Below are positions 17,773 to 25,637 of a stretch of DNA of 64,000 nucleotides, piece by piece. The position numbers were made by a program, and so were the translations under genes. The stretch lies in assembly GCA_035263845.1 (NCBI GenBank), contig DATFQY010000056.1, forward strand, positions 1 to 64,000, in the 5' to 3' direction. Numbering within the stretch: position 1 is the stretch's first letter; each line of letters begins with the position of its first letter. The DNA comes from JAWOLE01 sp035263845 (lineage in GTDB: Bacteria > Acidobacteriota > Thermoanaerobaculia > UBA5066 > Gp7-AA6). The notes below the pieces were generated by a model that saw nothing but the letters and a program-made list of their open reading frames with translations, was not told where the DNA came from and ran no database searches.

Positions 17773-18786
17773 GTGAGCTCGGTCCCGCCCGCCGGCTTCG
17801 GCACCGTCCTGGTCGTGGACGACGACGAGCAGATCCGCGGGCTCATCGTCCGGCTGCTGCTTCCGATGGGCCACCGGATCCTGCAGGCGGGATCGGCCGA
17901 GGAAGCGCACGAGATGCTCGAGGCCGGGCCGGACCTCGTCCTGCTGGACATGCAGCTGCCTGGCAAGAGCGGCCACGAGCTGCTGGCGGAGATCCGTTCC
18001 AACCCCAGGACCCGCCTCGTCCCGGTCATCATGATCACGGGAGCCGCGACCCACGAGAGGAAGCTGAAGGCGATCGAGGCTGGCGTCACCGACTTCCTCG
18101 CCAAGCCCTTCTCGCCCGAGGAGCTCGCCGCGCGCGCCCGGGCCCTGCTGGAGCTGAAGTTCGTCACCGACGCGCTCGAGGACGCCGAGCAGGTCATCAT
18201 CTCGCTGGCGCGCACGATCGACGCCCGGGACCGCTACACCTACGGCCACAGCGCCCGGGTCTCGCTCTACGCGGGGCTCCTGGGAGAGCGGATCGGGTTG
18301 GAGGAGCGCGCTCTCGCGGCGGTCCGGCGCGGCGGCCTCTTCCACGACTTCGGCAAGATCGCGGTCCGCGACGCCGTCCTGCTCAAACCCGCCAGGCTGA
18401 CGGATTCGGAGTACTCCGAGATCAAGCGCCACCCGCGCGAGGGACGCGACCTGCTCCAGAACATGAAGACGCTCGCTCCCGCGATGGCCGTCGTCTACCA
18501 CCACCACGAGAGGATGGACGGGTCGGGATACCCGGACGGCCTCGCCGGCGAGGCGATCCCCATCGCCGCCCGGGTAACGACGATCGCCGACGTCTTCGAC
18601 GCCCTGACGACCGCGCGGGTCTACCGCGGCGCCCTCTCGCGGGAGGAGTCGCTCGACATCATGCGGGCGGAGGTTCGGAAAGGGTGGTGGGACGGCCGGA
18701 TCCTGGACGAGTTCCTGGGAGTCCTGGAGACCCTTCCGGAAGACGACGAGCGCCTTCGCCTTCTCTCGACGCCTCGGACTTCCTGA
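17773..18786 (+). CDS. Response regulator with HD-GYP c-di-GMP phosphodiesterase domain
   Basis: A 337-residue two-domain protein. The N-terminal receiver domain has the acidic pocket VVDDDEQ, phospho-acceptor Asp59 (LVLLDMQLPG) and the lysine in FLAKPFSPEE. The C-terminal HD-GYP domain has HDFGKIAV, KRHPREGRDLL, YHHHERMDGSGYPDGL and TIADVFDALTTARVYR, i.e. the full HD and GYP motifs, so c-di-GMP hydrolysis is expected. GTG start at 17773. It lies among surface-polysaccharide genes and may control their output, but the partner kinase is not in view. Its last 128 bases overlap the 3' end of the opposing radical SAM gene. Confidence 0.93.
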   Translation: MSSVPPAGFGTVLVVDDDEQIRGLIVRLLLPMGHRILQAGSAEEAHEMLEAGPDLVLLDMQLPGKSGHELLAEIRSNPRTRLVPVIMITGAATHERKLKAIEAGVTDFLAKPFSPEELAARARALLELKFVTDALEDAEQVIISLARTIDARDRYTYGHSARVSLYAGLLGERIGLEERALAAVRRGGLFHDFGKIAVRDAVLLKPARLTDSEYSEIKRHPREGRDLLQNMKTLAPAMAVVYHHHERMDGSGYPDGLAGEAIPIAARVTTIADVFDALTTARVYRGALSREESLDIMRAEVRKGWWDGRILDEFLGVLETLPEDDERLRLLSTPRTS

Positions 18787-20437
18787 AGAGGTCGAGGACC
18801 AGCAGGCGGCGCCTCTCGCGGCGGCGGCGAAATGCCAGCTCGAGGTCGTGGAGGCCGGGAGGGAGCGACGACACTTCGAGAATCGCGATTCCGAGGAAGC
18901 CCATCCCAGACCGCTCGCAGACCCAGTCCAGGAGGGGCCAGGGCTTCCCGTCGCAGGCAGCCGAGGGCTGCGGCTCGCGCCGCTTCAGCTCGACGGCGAC
19001 GGCCGCCCGCTCCACCGCGGCGAGGTCGGCCTCCGCTGCATCGAGGCGCGCCACCTGGATCGGCCTTTCGATCGCGGAGGCAGGGTCGGGCGCTCCCTCG
19101 ATCCGAAGCCGGAGCTGGTGGTGGCCTTCCGTCACGAACGGGATCGGAATCGAGCCGGCGAAGCGTCGGCGACGCCCGCGCGCGCCGACCCGGCCGACGA
19201 ACGTCGCGTCGATGAAAACGTCCACGTGACGCTTGAAGAGCCGCGAGCCGCTCCCGGGAAGCGTCCCGGAGAGGTGGAGAGAATCCGCGACGGGCTCGCC
19301 GGGTGCGGGGCTCTGAAGCGAGAAGGCTCCTGTCCCGACCGTCGATTCGGGCGGCGCCGGGAACGACGGGGGAAAGAGGGGAGACCTCATGACCCGGCCG
19401 CTCTCGACGCATCCCGCGCAGCCGGGCGGGACTCGGCCGGCGGCGTGGTCGGCCCGGAGGCCGCGCCAGGCGCTCCCGTTCCAGACCTCGCCGAACGGGG
19501 TCTTCGCGACGCTGCCGAAGGGGGTGTCGTTGAAGCAGCACGTTCGCACTTCTCCGTCCGCGCTGACGTTGATCGTCTTCCACGGCTCGCTGCAGGGAAA
19601 GGGGAGGGCCGCGGGCGGGCGCCGCGCAGGCGACGCGGCCGCGGAGGGAAGGGTCTTCGGGCGCGGACGGAAGGAGAACTCCAGGCCATAGTGCCGCGCC
19701 CGCGACTGCGCCGCCGCGAAGATCCGGTCCGCCTCGGCCGGCGGAAAGCCGGCGAGGTCTTCGCGTGCGTAGACGGCCTCGAGGTCCGGGTGCGGGTAGT
19801 GGTAGAGCTTCTCGACGAAGACGCCGTCGGCGCCGCACTCCGCGCACAGGTCTACGAGCCGGGGGAGCTCGCGCAGGTTCGAGACCATGCCGACCATCGC
19901 GAGCATCACGCGCGGCCGGGCCCACCGGCGGCGGGCGTCGGTCAGGGCCTTGATTCCGCGGACCGCCTCCTCGAAGCGTCCCCCGATCCGGATCCGCTCG
20001 TAGGTCTCCTTCGTCGCGCCGTCGATCGAGACGGTCGCGCGGGTCAGGCCGGCGCGGGCGAGCGCGTCGGCCCGCGCGTCGGTCATCAGCGTCGCGTTGG
20101 TCGTGATCCACGTCTCGACACCCGCCGCGGAAAGTAGCGAGACGTAATGGAAGAGGTGCGGCGACAGCAGCGGCTCGCCCAGCCCGAAGAGGTGGGCGCG
20201 CTGGAGGCTGCGGAACGCGGGGTCGAGCCGCTCGAACATCTCGGGCGAGAGGAGCGCCGGCTGCCCCGACCCGGGCGCGTGGCGCGGGTCCACGACGATC
20301 GGGCACATCGGGCAGCGCAGGTTGCATCGGGCGGCGACTTCGATGTACGCCTCGATGGGCCCGGCGTCGAGGAGGGATTGCCCGCGCTCGAAGGACCGGG
20401 TCAGCGCGAGGACGTTGGCGAGCCGTCGGCCGTCCAT
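18659..20437 (-). CDS. Radical SAM/SPASM domain protein with C-terminal extension
   Basis: A 592-residue protein. Residues about 30-250 are a radical SAM barrel with the cluster motif C38-NLR-C42-PM-C45, and LFGLGEPLL and TWITTNATLM as the following strand motifs. Residues about 290-365 form a SPASM domain with cysteines for auxiliary Fe-S clusters (FPCSEPWKTINV, RTCCFNDT, PPGCAGC). The remaining about 220 residues are a beta-rich, Ig-like region (SLHLSGTLPGSG, DVFIDATFVGRVG) I cannot assign. SPASM enzymes typically modify peptides or mature enzymes; the substrate here is unknown. It sits among glycosyltransferases. The reading frame ends 128 bases inside the convergent HD-GYP gene. Confidence 0.85.
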   Translation of the reverse strand: MDGRRLANVLALTRSFERGQSLLDAGPIEAYIEVAARCNLRCPMCPIVVDPRHAPGSGQPALLSPEMFERLDPAFRSLQRAHLFGLGEPLLSPHLFHYVSLLSAAGVETWITTNATLMTDARADALARAGLTRATVSIDGATKETYERIRIGGRFEEAVRGIKALTDARRRWARPRVMLAMVGMVSNLRELPRLVDLCAECGADGVFVEKLYHYPHPDLEAVYAREDLAGFPPAEADRIFAAAQSRARHYGLEFSFRPRPKTLPSAAASPARRPPAALPFPCSEPWKTINVSADGEVRTCCFNDTPFGSVAKTPFGEVWNGSAWRGLRADHAAGRVPPGCAGCVESGRVMRSPLFPPSFPAPPESTVGTGAFSLQSPAPGEPVADSLHLSGTLPGSGSRLFKRHVDVFIDATFVGRVGARGRRRRFAGSIPIPFVTEGHHQLRLRIEGAPDPASAIERPIQVARLDAAEADLAAVERAAVAVELKRREPQPSAACDGKPWPLLDWVCERSGMGFLGIAILEVSSLPPGLHDLELAFRRRRERRRLLVLDLFRKSEASREGEGARRLPEGSPGLPGTRPGSGRPTTLSEPPPA

Positions 20438-20510
20438 GCGGGTTCTACGGCCGACTCCGCGGCCGTGTCACAGCGGCAAAAGAACTTCCCTATACTCGCC
20501 GGAGCCCTCG

Positions 20511-21701
20511 ATGAAACCGCTCGTCTACTCGGTCCTCCCGAGACCGGCGCACCCGACGCGCGACGGCCTCGCGATCCGCAACTACCACCTGCTCGCCGCG
20601 ATCTCGCGGGAGTTCCGCGTTCGGGCGTTCGTGCTCGCCGGCCGGGACGCCCGCGGCGCGGGGGAGTACCCGGCGGCGGTGGACGTCGAGGAGATCCCGC
20701 GGCGAGGCGGAAGGCTCGACCGCGCGGCGGCGCTCGCGAAGAGCCTCGTTTCCGGCGAGGCCTTTCCGGTGCTCCTCTATCAGTCGAGCGCGATGGCGAA
20801 GAGGCTGAAGACCGCGGTCGCCTCGGAGACGCCGGCGTGGATCGTGGCGCACTCCTACCATGTCGCTCCCGGCGGCCTCGCGGCCGGCGTCCCCGCGTGG
20901 GTGGACTTTCACAACGTGGACTCGGAGATCTGGCGCCGGCTGGGCGAAGAGGGGAGCGGCGTCGAGGCGGCCGCCGCGCGCTGGCAGGCGCCGCGGGTGG
21001 CGCGCGCGGAATCGCGGATCGCGTCGAAAGCGGCCGGTGTGTCCTGCGTCTCCGAGCGGGACGCCCGCGCCCTCCGCGAGGCCGGCGCGAAGGATCCTCT
21101 TGAGGTTCCCAACGGTGTGGACCTCGATCGCTACGCGTTCCGCCCGGACCCGCCGGCGGGGCAGACCGTCTTCTTCGTGGGCGATCTGTCCTGGCCTCCC
21201 AACGCGGACGGCATCGCGTGGTTCTGCGAGGAGATCTGGCCGCTCGTGGCGAGGCTCGCCCCGGCCGCGCGGGTCGAGATCCTGGGGCGCGGCGCCGCCG
21301 GGCGTCTCTCGAGGTTCCTTCGAAACCCGCCCGCCCGGGTTTCCTTCGCCGGGGAAGGGGGAGACACGAGGCCGTACTGGAGCCGCGCGTCCGTCGCGAT
21401 CGTGCCTCTCAAGGCGGGAGGGGGAACGCGGCTGAAGATCCTGGAGGCGGCGGCGTCCGGCGTGCCGGTCATCTCCACTCGGGTCGGTGCGGAAGGCCTC
21501 GGCTTCGAGCCGGGCTCCGAGATCCTCCTCGCCGACGAGCCGGAGGAGTTTGCGACCACGGTCGCGCGGCTCCTCTCGGACCCGGATTCGAGGCGCTCGC
21601 TGGCCGCGGCGGCGCGGCGGCGCGTCGAAGCCACGTACGACTGGAGAGCGGCCGGGGCGGTTCTCGCCCGGGCGCTGCTGGCGGGAGCCTCGCGGGCGTG
21701 A
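20511..21701 (+). CDS. Glycosyltransferase, GT4 type (GT-B fold)
   Basis: A 396-residue glycosyltransferase. The C-terminal nucleotide-sugar domain shows VPNGVDLDRY, FVGDLSWPPNADG, VEILGRGAAGRL and, near the end, IVPLKAGGGTRLKILEAAASGVPVISTRVGAEGL, a typical GT4 acceptor and donor pattern. The N-terminal region has DGLAIRNYHLLAAISREF. It would add a sugar to a lipid-linked glycan at the inner membrane face. The ATG at 20511 begins the homology; an open frame upstream lies in the divergent radical SAM gene. It overlaps the next glycosyltransferase gene by four bases (GTGA). Confidence 0.9.
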   Translation: MKPLVYSVLPRPAHPTRDGLAIRNYHLLAAISREFRVRAFVLAGRDARGAGEYPAAVDVEEIPRRGGRLDRAAALAKSLVSGEAFPVLLYQSSAMAKRLKTAVASETPAWIVAHSYHVAPGGLAAGVPAWVDFHNVDSEIWRRLGEEGSGVEAAAARWQAPRVARAESRIASKAAGVSCVSERDARALREAGAKDPLEVPNGVDLDRYAFRPDPPAGQTVFFVGDLSWPPNADGIAWFCEEIWPLVARLAPAARVEILGRGAAGRLSRFLRNPPARVSFAGEGGDTRPYWSRASVAIVPLKAGGGTRLKILEAAASGVPVISTRVGAEGLGFEPGSEILLADEPEEFATTVARLLSDPDSRRSLAAAARRRVEATYDWRAAGAVLARALLAGASRA

Positions 21702-22816
21702 CCGCTGCCGGGATCCTCGCCGGCCTGGCCGTCCTCTTCGCCGCCTGGTCCTATCTCCTCTATCCGGCGGTCATCCGCCGCCTGGCTCTCCGCGCGCCCG
21801 CTTCCTCTGCGGACGGGCCGGTTCCTTCCTCCGTGGAGGTCGTCTTCGCCGCCGCCGACGAGGAGAAGGTCATCGAAGCGCGGCTCGCAAACCTCCTCGA
21901 GCAGGAGGCGGAAGCTCCGCTTCGAGTGTCGGTCGGATGCGACGGCTGCCGTGATCGCACAGCGGCGCTGGCCCGCGCCGCGCTCGCCGAGCGGGGACGG
22001 GTCGTCGAGTTCGGGCAGAGGCGCGGCAAGGCCGCCGTGTTGAACGATCTGGTCGCGGGATCCGCGGCCGAGGTCCTCGTCTTCACCGACGCGAACACAC
22101 GCTTCGATCCCCGCGCCGTGCGGGAGCTTCTCCGCGCCTTCTCCGACCCGGCGGTGGGCGCCGTGTGCGGAAGGCTCGTCCTCGAAGCCCCGGGCGGCGA
22201 GAGCATCGAGACCGTCTTCTGGGACCGCGAGACGCGCCTGAAAGAAGCCGAGGGGAGGCTCGGCGTTTGCCTCGGCGCCAACGGGGCGATCTACGCGGCC
22301 CGGCGCGAGTGGATCGAGCCGCTCCCGTCCGGCGCAATCCTGGACGATCTCCTGATCCCGGCGCGGATCGCTCGAAAGGGGAAGAAGGTCGTCTTCGCCG
22401 GAAACGCGGTGGCCCGGGAGGAAGCCGGGCGCGACTCCGCGGCCGAGGTGATCCGGCGCTTCCGGATCGGGACGGGCGCGGCGGCGGTGCTGACGGGCGA
22501 ACCGTGGCTCTTCGACGCCGGCAGGCACGGGCTTCTTTCGCTCGCTTTCCTCTCGCGCAAGTTCGCGCGCTGGACGGCTCCGGTTCTCGCGCTGGCCGCC
22601 GCCCTGGCCGCGCTGGCGGACCCGCGTCTGCGCGCGGCCGGCGCCGCGGTTCTCGGCGTCGCCGCGACGCTCGTCCTCCTCGCCTTCGCGCGACCGCGGC
22701 TGCCGGGCGTCGCCGGGAAGCTCTATCATTTCGGCGTGGTCAACGTCGCCCTCGCCGCCGGAGTCGTCGCCGGGCTGCTCGGCTATCGCCGCCCTGCCTG
22801 GCGGCGGACGCGGTAG
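21698..22816 (+). CDS. Membrane glycosyltransferase, GT2 family
   Basis: A 372-residue protein. It has an N-terminal membrane helix (GILAGLAVLFAAWSYLLYP), then a GT-A domain: VEVVFAAADEEKVIEARLANLL, the donor-binding DAN motif in VLVFTDANTRFDP, VCGRLVLEAP, GANGAIYAARR and the catalytic-base region ILDDLLIPARI followed by a QxxRW-like IRRFRIGTG. Two or three C-terminal helices complete a cellulose synthase-like or hyaluronan synthase-like shape. It probably extends or exports a polysaccharide chain. GTG start at 21698, coupled to the previous gene by a GTGA overlap. Confidence 0.88.
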   Translation: MTAAGILAGLAVLFAAWSYLLYPAVIRRLALRAPASSADGPVPSSVEVVFAAADEEKVIEARLANLLEQEAEAPLRVSVGCDGCRDRTAALARAALAERGRVVEFGQRRGKAAVLNDLVAGSAAEVLVFTDANTRFDPRAVRELLRAFSDPAVGAVCGRLVLEAPGGESIETVFWDRETRLKEAEGRLGVCLGANGAIYAARREWIEPLPSGAILDDLLIPARIARKGKKVVFAGNAVAREEAGRDSAAEVIRRFRIGTGAAAVLTGEPWLFDAGRHGLLSLAFLSRKFARWTAPVLALAAALAALADPRLRAAGAAVLGVAATLVLLAFARPRLPGVAGKLYHFGVVNVALAAGVVAGLLGYRRPAWRRTR

Positions 22817-22867
22817 AGCGAGGCGCGAGCCGCGAGACGCGACAAGGATGTTGAGCCGCTCCCCCCG

Positions 22868-24238
22868 ATGAAAAGATCGCACTCCGCTTTTGGGGCGGTC
22901 GCCCTGGCGGGAGACCTGGCGGTGGCGGCGCTGTGCCTCTACGGCGCGTTCCTCCTGCGCACCCGCGTGGCGCTGCCGGGGACCGAGGGCCTCCTGCCCG
23001 AGGGGAAATTCCACTACACGCTGGTCAACGTGGCGATCGTCATGGCCGCGCAGGCGTTCTTCCTGTCGCTCTTCGGGCTCTACCGGGCGCGGGAGAGGTT
23101 CCGGGAGCCCCTGGCGCGCGTCCTCGTCCCGGCCCTGTTCTTCGAGCTCCTCGCCCTCTCCGCGGTGTACTTCCTGGCGTTCGCGCAGACGTATCTCTTT
23201 CCGCGATCCGTCCTCGTGGTCTACATCCTGCTCGACGCCGTGGCGCTCGGGCTGTGGCGGATGATCCTCGACCGGATCTTCCCGCAGGGCCGCCGCCGCG
23301 CGGTGATCGTCGGGAGCGGCCCGGCCGCGTCGCTGATCGCGGAGGCGATCCGTCGGCACCCGTGGACGGGAGTGGAGGTCGTCGGCGTCGTCGGGTCCGA
23401 CGGCGCCCCGGCGGCGAACCTGCCGCTGCTCGGTCCCCTCGAGCGGCTCACGGAGATCGCGGAAGAGGTGGCCGCGGACGAGGTGATCGTGACGCCGGAG
23501 GAGCCCAGCTGGAAGGACGAGCTCTCCGAGCGCGTTCCCCGGCGGTGGCGCGCGGACCTGCTGGTCTGGCCGTCCCCCTTCGAGACGATGATCGGCCGGC
23601 TGCGATTCCGGATCGTGGGGGACCTGCCGCTTCTCGAAGCGAAGATGCGGCCGCTCGAGGGAGTGGGTGGAGGGTTGAAGCGGGTCTTCGACGTGGCCGT
23701 ATCGGCCGTGACGCTGGTGCTGGTCCTGCCGATCCTGCTGGTGGCGGCGATCGCGGTGGCGGCCACGTCGCGCGGCGGCGTGTTCTACCGTCAGGAGCGG
23801 GTCGGAAAGGACGGGAGGACCTTCCAGCTCTGGAAGCTTCGGACGATGCGCCGCGAGGCGGAGGAGCAGACGGGTGCCGTCCTCGCCTCGCCGGGAGACC
23901 CGCGGGTCACGCCCGTCGGGCGGTGGCTTCGCGCTCTGCGCGTGGACGAGATCCCGCAGCTCTGGAACGTGATCACGGGAGACATGAGCCTGGTCGGGCC
24001 CCGGCCGGAGAGGCCGGAGTTCACCAGCCGATTCGCCGAGACCGTCGCGGGATACCGCCTGCGCCTCTCGGCCCGCCCCGGGGTCACCGGCCTCGCCCAG
24101 GTCTCCGGCGACTACTCCACCGAGCCCGAGATCAAGCTCCGCTACGACCTCGCATACCTGAACAACTGGAGCCTCGGCTTGGACCTTTCCATTCTGCTCC
24201 GAACTTTCCCTGTCATCCTGACCAGACGAGGCTATTAG
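22868..24238 (+). CDS. Undecaprenyl-phosphate sugar phosphotransferase (WcaJ/WbaP-like)
   Basis: A 456-residue exopolysaccharide-initiating enzyme. It has four or five N-terminal helices, a nucleotide-binding CoA-binding-like domain (RRRAVIVGSGPAASLIAEAI), a further membrane helix near residue 285, and the C-terminal bacterial sugar transferase domain: VFYRQERVGKDGRTFQLWKLRTM, LRALRVDEIPQLWNVITGDMSLVGPRPERPEF and RPGVTGLAQVSG. It transfers a sugar-1-phosphate from UDP-sugar to undecaprenyl phosphate and thereby starts repeat-unit synthesis. Together with the neighbouring glycosyltransferases and an O-antigen ligase-like protein this indicates a Wzy-type pathway. Wzx and Wzy were not found in the window. 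Confidence 0.93.
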   Translation: MKRSHSAFGAVALAGDLAVAALCLYGAFLLRTRVALPGTEGLLPEGKFHYTLVNVAIVMAAQAFFLSLFGLYRARERFREPLARVLVPALFFELLALSAVYFLAFAQTYLFPRSVLVVYILLDAVALGLWRMILDRIFPQGRRRAVIVGSGPAASLIAEAIRRHPWTGVEVVGVVGSDGAPAANLPLLGPLERLTEIAEEVAADEVIVTPEEPSWKDELSERVPRRWRADLLVWPSPFETMIGRLRFRIVGDLPLLEAKMRPLEGVGGGLKRVFDVAVSAVTLVLVLPILLVAAIAVAATSRGGVFYRQERVGKDGRTFQLWKLRTMRREAEEQTGAVLASPGDPRVTPVGRWLRALRVDEIPQLWNVITGDMSLVGPRPERPEFTSRFAETVAGYRLRLSARPGVTGLAQVSGDYSTEPEIKLRYDLAYLNNWSLGLDLSILLRTFPVILTRRGY

Positions 24239-24243
24239 GGAGA

Positions 24244-24324
24244 ATTTGTGATTGGTGATTTGTGATTTGTGATCAGGGCTGACAAGAGTGTTCCGCCCTG
24301 TTCACAAATCACAAATCACAAATC
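24244..24324. repeat. Inverted heptanucleotide repeat, TTTGTGA family (long hairpin)
   Basis: Four copies of ATTTGTG (second copy ATTGGTG) at 24244-24271 plus ATCAGGGC are mirrored by GCCCTG, TT and three CACAAAT copies (24303-24323). The arms are about 30 bases long with a 15-base loop (24280-24294). It follows the sugar transferase stop and lies 25 bases before the next gene's start, so it could terminate or attenuate transcription. Confidence 0.88.
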
Positions 24325-24348
24325 GTTCTGCCCTATGATCCATTGATC

Positions 24349-25110
24349 GTGAGCCGGCCGGAGGCGAGAACGCGCCCCAAAGTTGCGGTCGTCATGCCCG
24401 CGTACAACGCGGAGAAGACCCTGGAGAGGACCTTCGCGGACATCCCCAAGGAATGCGTGGACGACATCATCCTCGTGGACGATCGGTCGCGCGACCGAAC
24501 GGTCGAAGAGGCGCGGCGGCTGGGACTCCACGTGGTCGAGCACCCGCGCAACCGCGGCTACGGCGGCAACCAGAAGACCTGCTACCGAACGGCGCTCGAG
24601 CGCGGCGCCGACATCGTCGTGATGGTCCATCCCGACCACCAGTACGACCCCACCGTCATCCCGGACCTGATCGGGCCGCTGCTCGAGGGGCGATGCGACG
24701 CGGTCTTCGGCAGCCGGATGCTCGGCGGGCGCCCCATCCAGGGCGGGATGCCGAAGTGGAAATACCTCGGCAACATCTTCCTGACCGCCGTCGAGAACGC
24801 GACCTTCCTGATCTACCTGACCGAGTACCACAGCGGCTTCCGCGCGTACAGCCGCCGCTACCTCGAGGCCGTGAACCTCGAAGCGAACTCCGACAGCTTC
24901 GTCTTCGACACGGAGATCATCGCGCAGGGGATCGCGAAAGGGCTGACGATCCGGGAGATCCCGATCGAGACCCGCTACTTCGACGAGGCCTCGCAGATCT
25001 CCTTCGCCCCCTCGGTTCGCTACGGCCTCGCGATCCTGAAGACCATGGTCTTCTACAAGCTGCATTCCTGGGGCGTCTACTCGGCGGGGATTTTCAAGCC
25101 AAAGAGCTAG
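24349..25110 (+). CDS. Glycosyltransferase, GT2 family (dolichol-phosphate mannosyltransferase-like)
   Basis: A 253-residue GT-A enzyme: VAVVMPAYNAEKTLERTF, DIILVDDRSRDRTVE, HPRNRGYGGNQKT and the metal/nucleotide region MVHPDHQYDPT, followed by SRMLGGRP and YHSGFRAYSRRYL. These are signatures of the polyprenyl-phosphate mannose/glucose synthase branch. The DXD motif is replaced by DHQ, as in several members of this branch. GTG at 24349 is used, but TTG at 24343 is possible. It probably supplies a lipid-linked sugar donor or adds a sugar to the glycan. The gene converges on the TPR gene with a 4-base overlap. Confidence 0.88.
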   Translation: MSRPEARTRPKVAVVMPAYNAEKTLERTFADIPKECVDDIILVDDRSRDRTVEEARRLGLHVVEHPRNRGYGGNQKTCYRTALERGADIVVMVHPDHQYDPTVIPDLIGPLLEGRCDAVFGSRMLGGRPIQGGMPKWKYLGNIFLTAVENATFLIYLTEYHSGFRAYSRRYLEAVNLEANSDSFVFDTEIIAQGIAKGLTIREIPIETRYFDEASQISFAPSVRYGLAILKTMVFYKLHSWGVYSAGIFKPKS

Positions 25111-25637
25111 GGCGGCGGTGGCGGCGCGCCGAGCCGTCCCGCTCGGAGCAGTTCCTCGTAGCGGTGGAGCTCCGGGTGGATCTCCGCGGCCACGTCGGGC
25201 AGGAGACTCCGGAGAAGCGGCGGGCTGATCCAGACGGCGCGGAGGAACGCCCGTCGGGAGGCCGCCGTGTCGCCCTGAGCCTCGAGGGCCCTGCCGATGT
25301 TGATGTCGATCTCCGCCCTCTCTCCCAGCGCGAACGCGGCGCGGTAACGGGCGATCGCCTGGTCCGGCTCTCCGGCCACGAGCCTCGTCGAGCCGGCGAG
25401 GATCCACGGACGGGAGTCGCCCGGGATCGCGGCGGCCGCCGAGAGGGCGATCTGCTCGATTCGCGAAAGCGCGCCCCGGGGATCGGCGACCTCGCCCGGC
25501 CGGCGCACGAGCGTTCGAAGCGCCTCGGTCCCGAGCCTCAGCAGCCTCTCGGCCCGGTAGCGCGGGAACTCCGGCGCCACGGCCGCGGCGAGAAGCGCCG
25601 CCAGCAGGACGGTCCGGATCGCGCGGACGACGCTCAA
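25107..25637 (-). CDS. Small TPR-like protein with N-terminal membrane segment
   Basis: A 176-residue protein: an N-terminal hydrophobic segment (VVRAIRTVLLAALLAAAVAP) followed by helical repeats of TPR type (PWILAGSTRLVAGEPDQAIARYRAAFALGER, then IDINIGRALEAQGDTAASRRAFLRAV) and a Pro-rich end. It follows the O-antigen ligase-like gene with an overlapping TTGA junction (TTG start at 25637, inferred). Accessory TPR proteins are common beside O-antigen ligases, where TPR domains may help substrate recognition; function here is inference. A short reading frame, but codon pattern and repeats support it. Confidence 0.75.
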   Translation of the reverse strand: MSVVRAIRTVLLAALLAAAVAPEFPRYRAERLLRLGTEALRTLVRRPGEVADPRGALSRIEQIALSAAAAIPGDSRPWILAGSTRLVAGEPDQAIARYRAAFALGERAEIDINIGRALEAQGDTAASRRAFLRAVWISPPLLRSLLPDVAAEIHPELHRYEELLRAGRLGAPPPPP

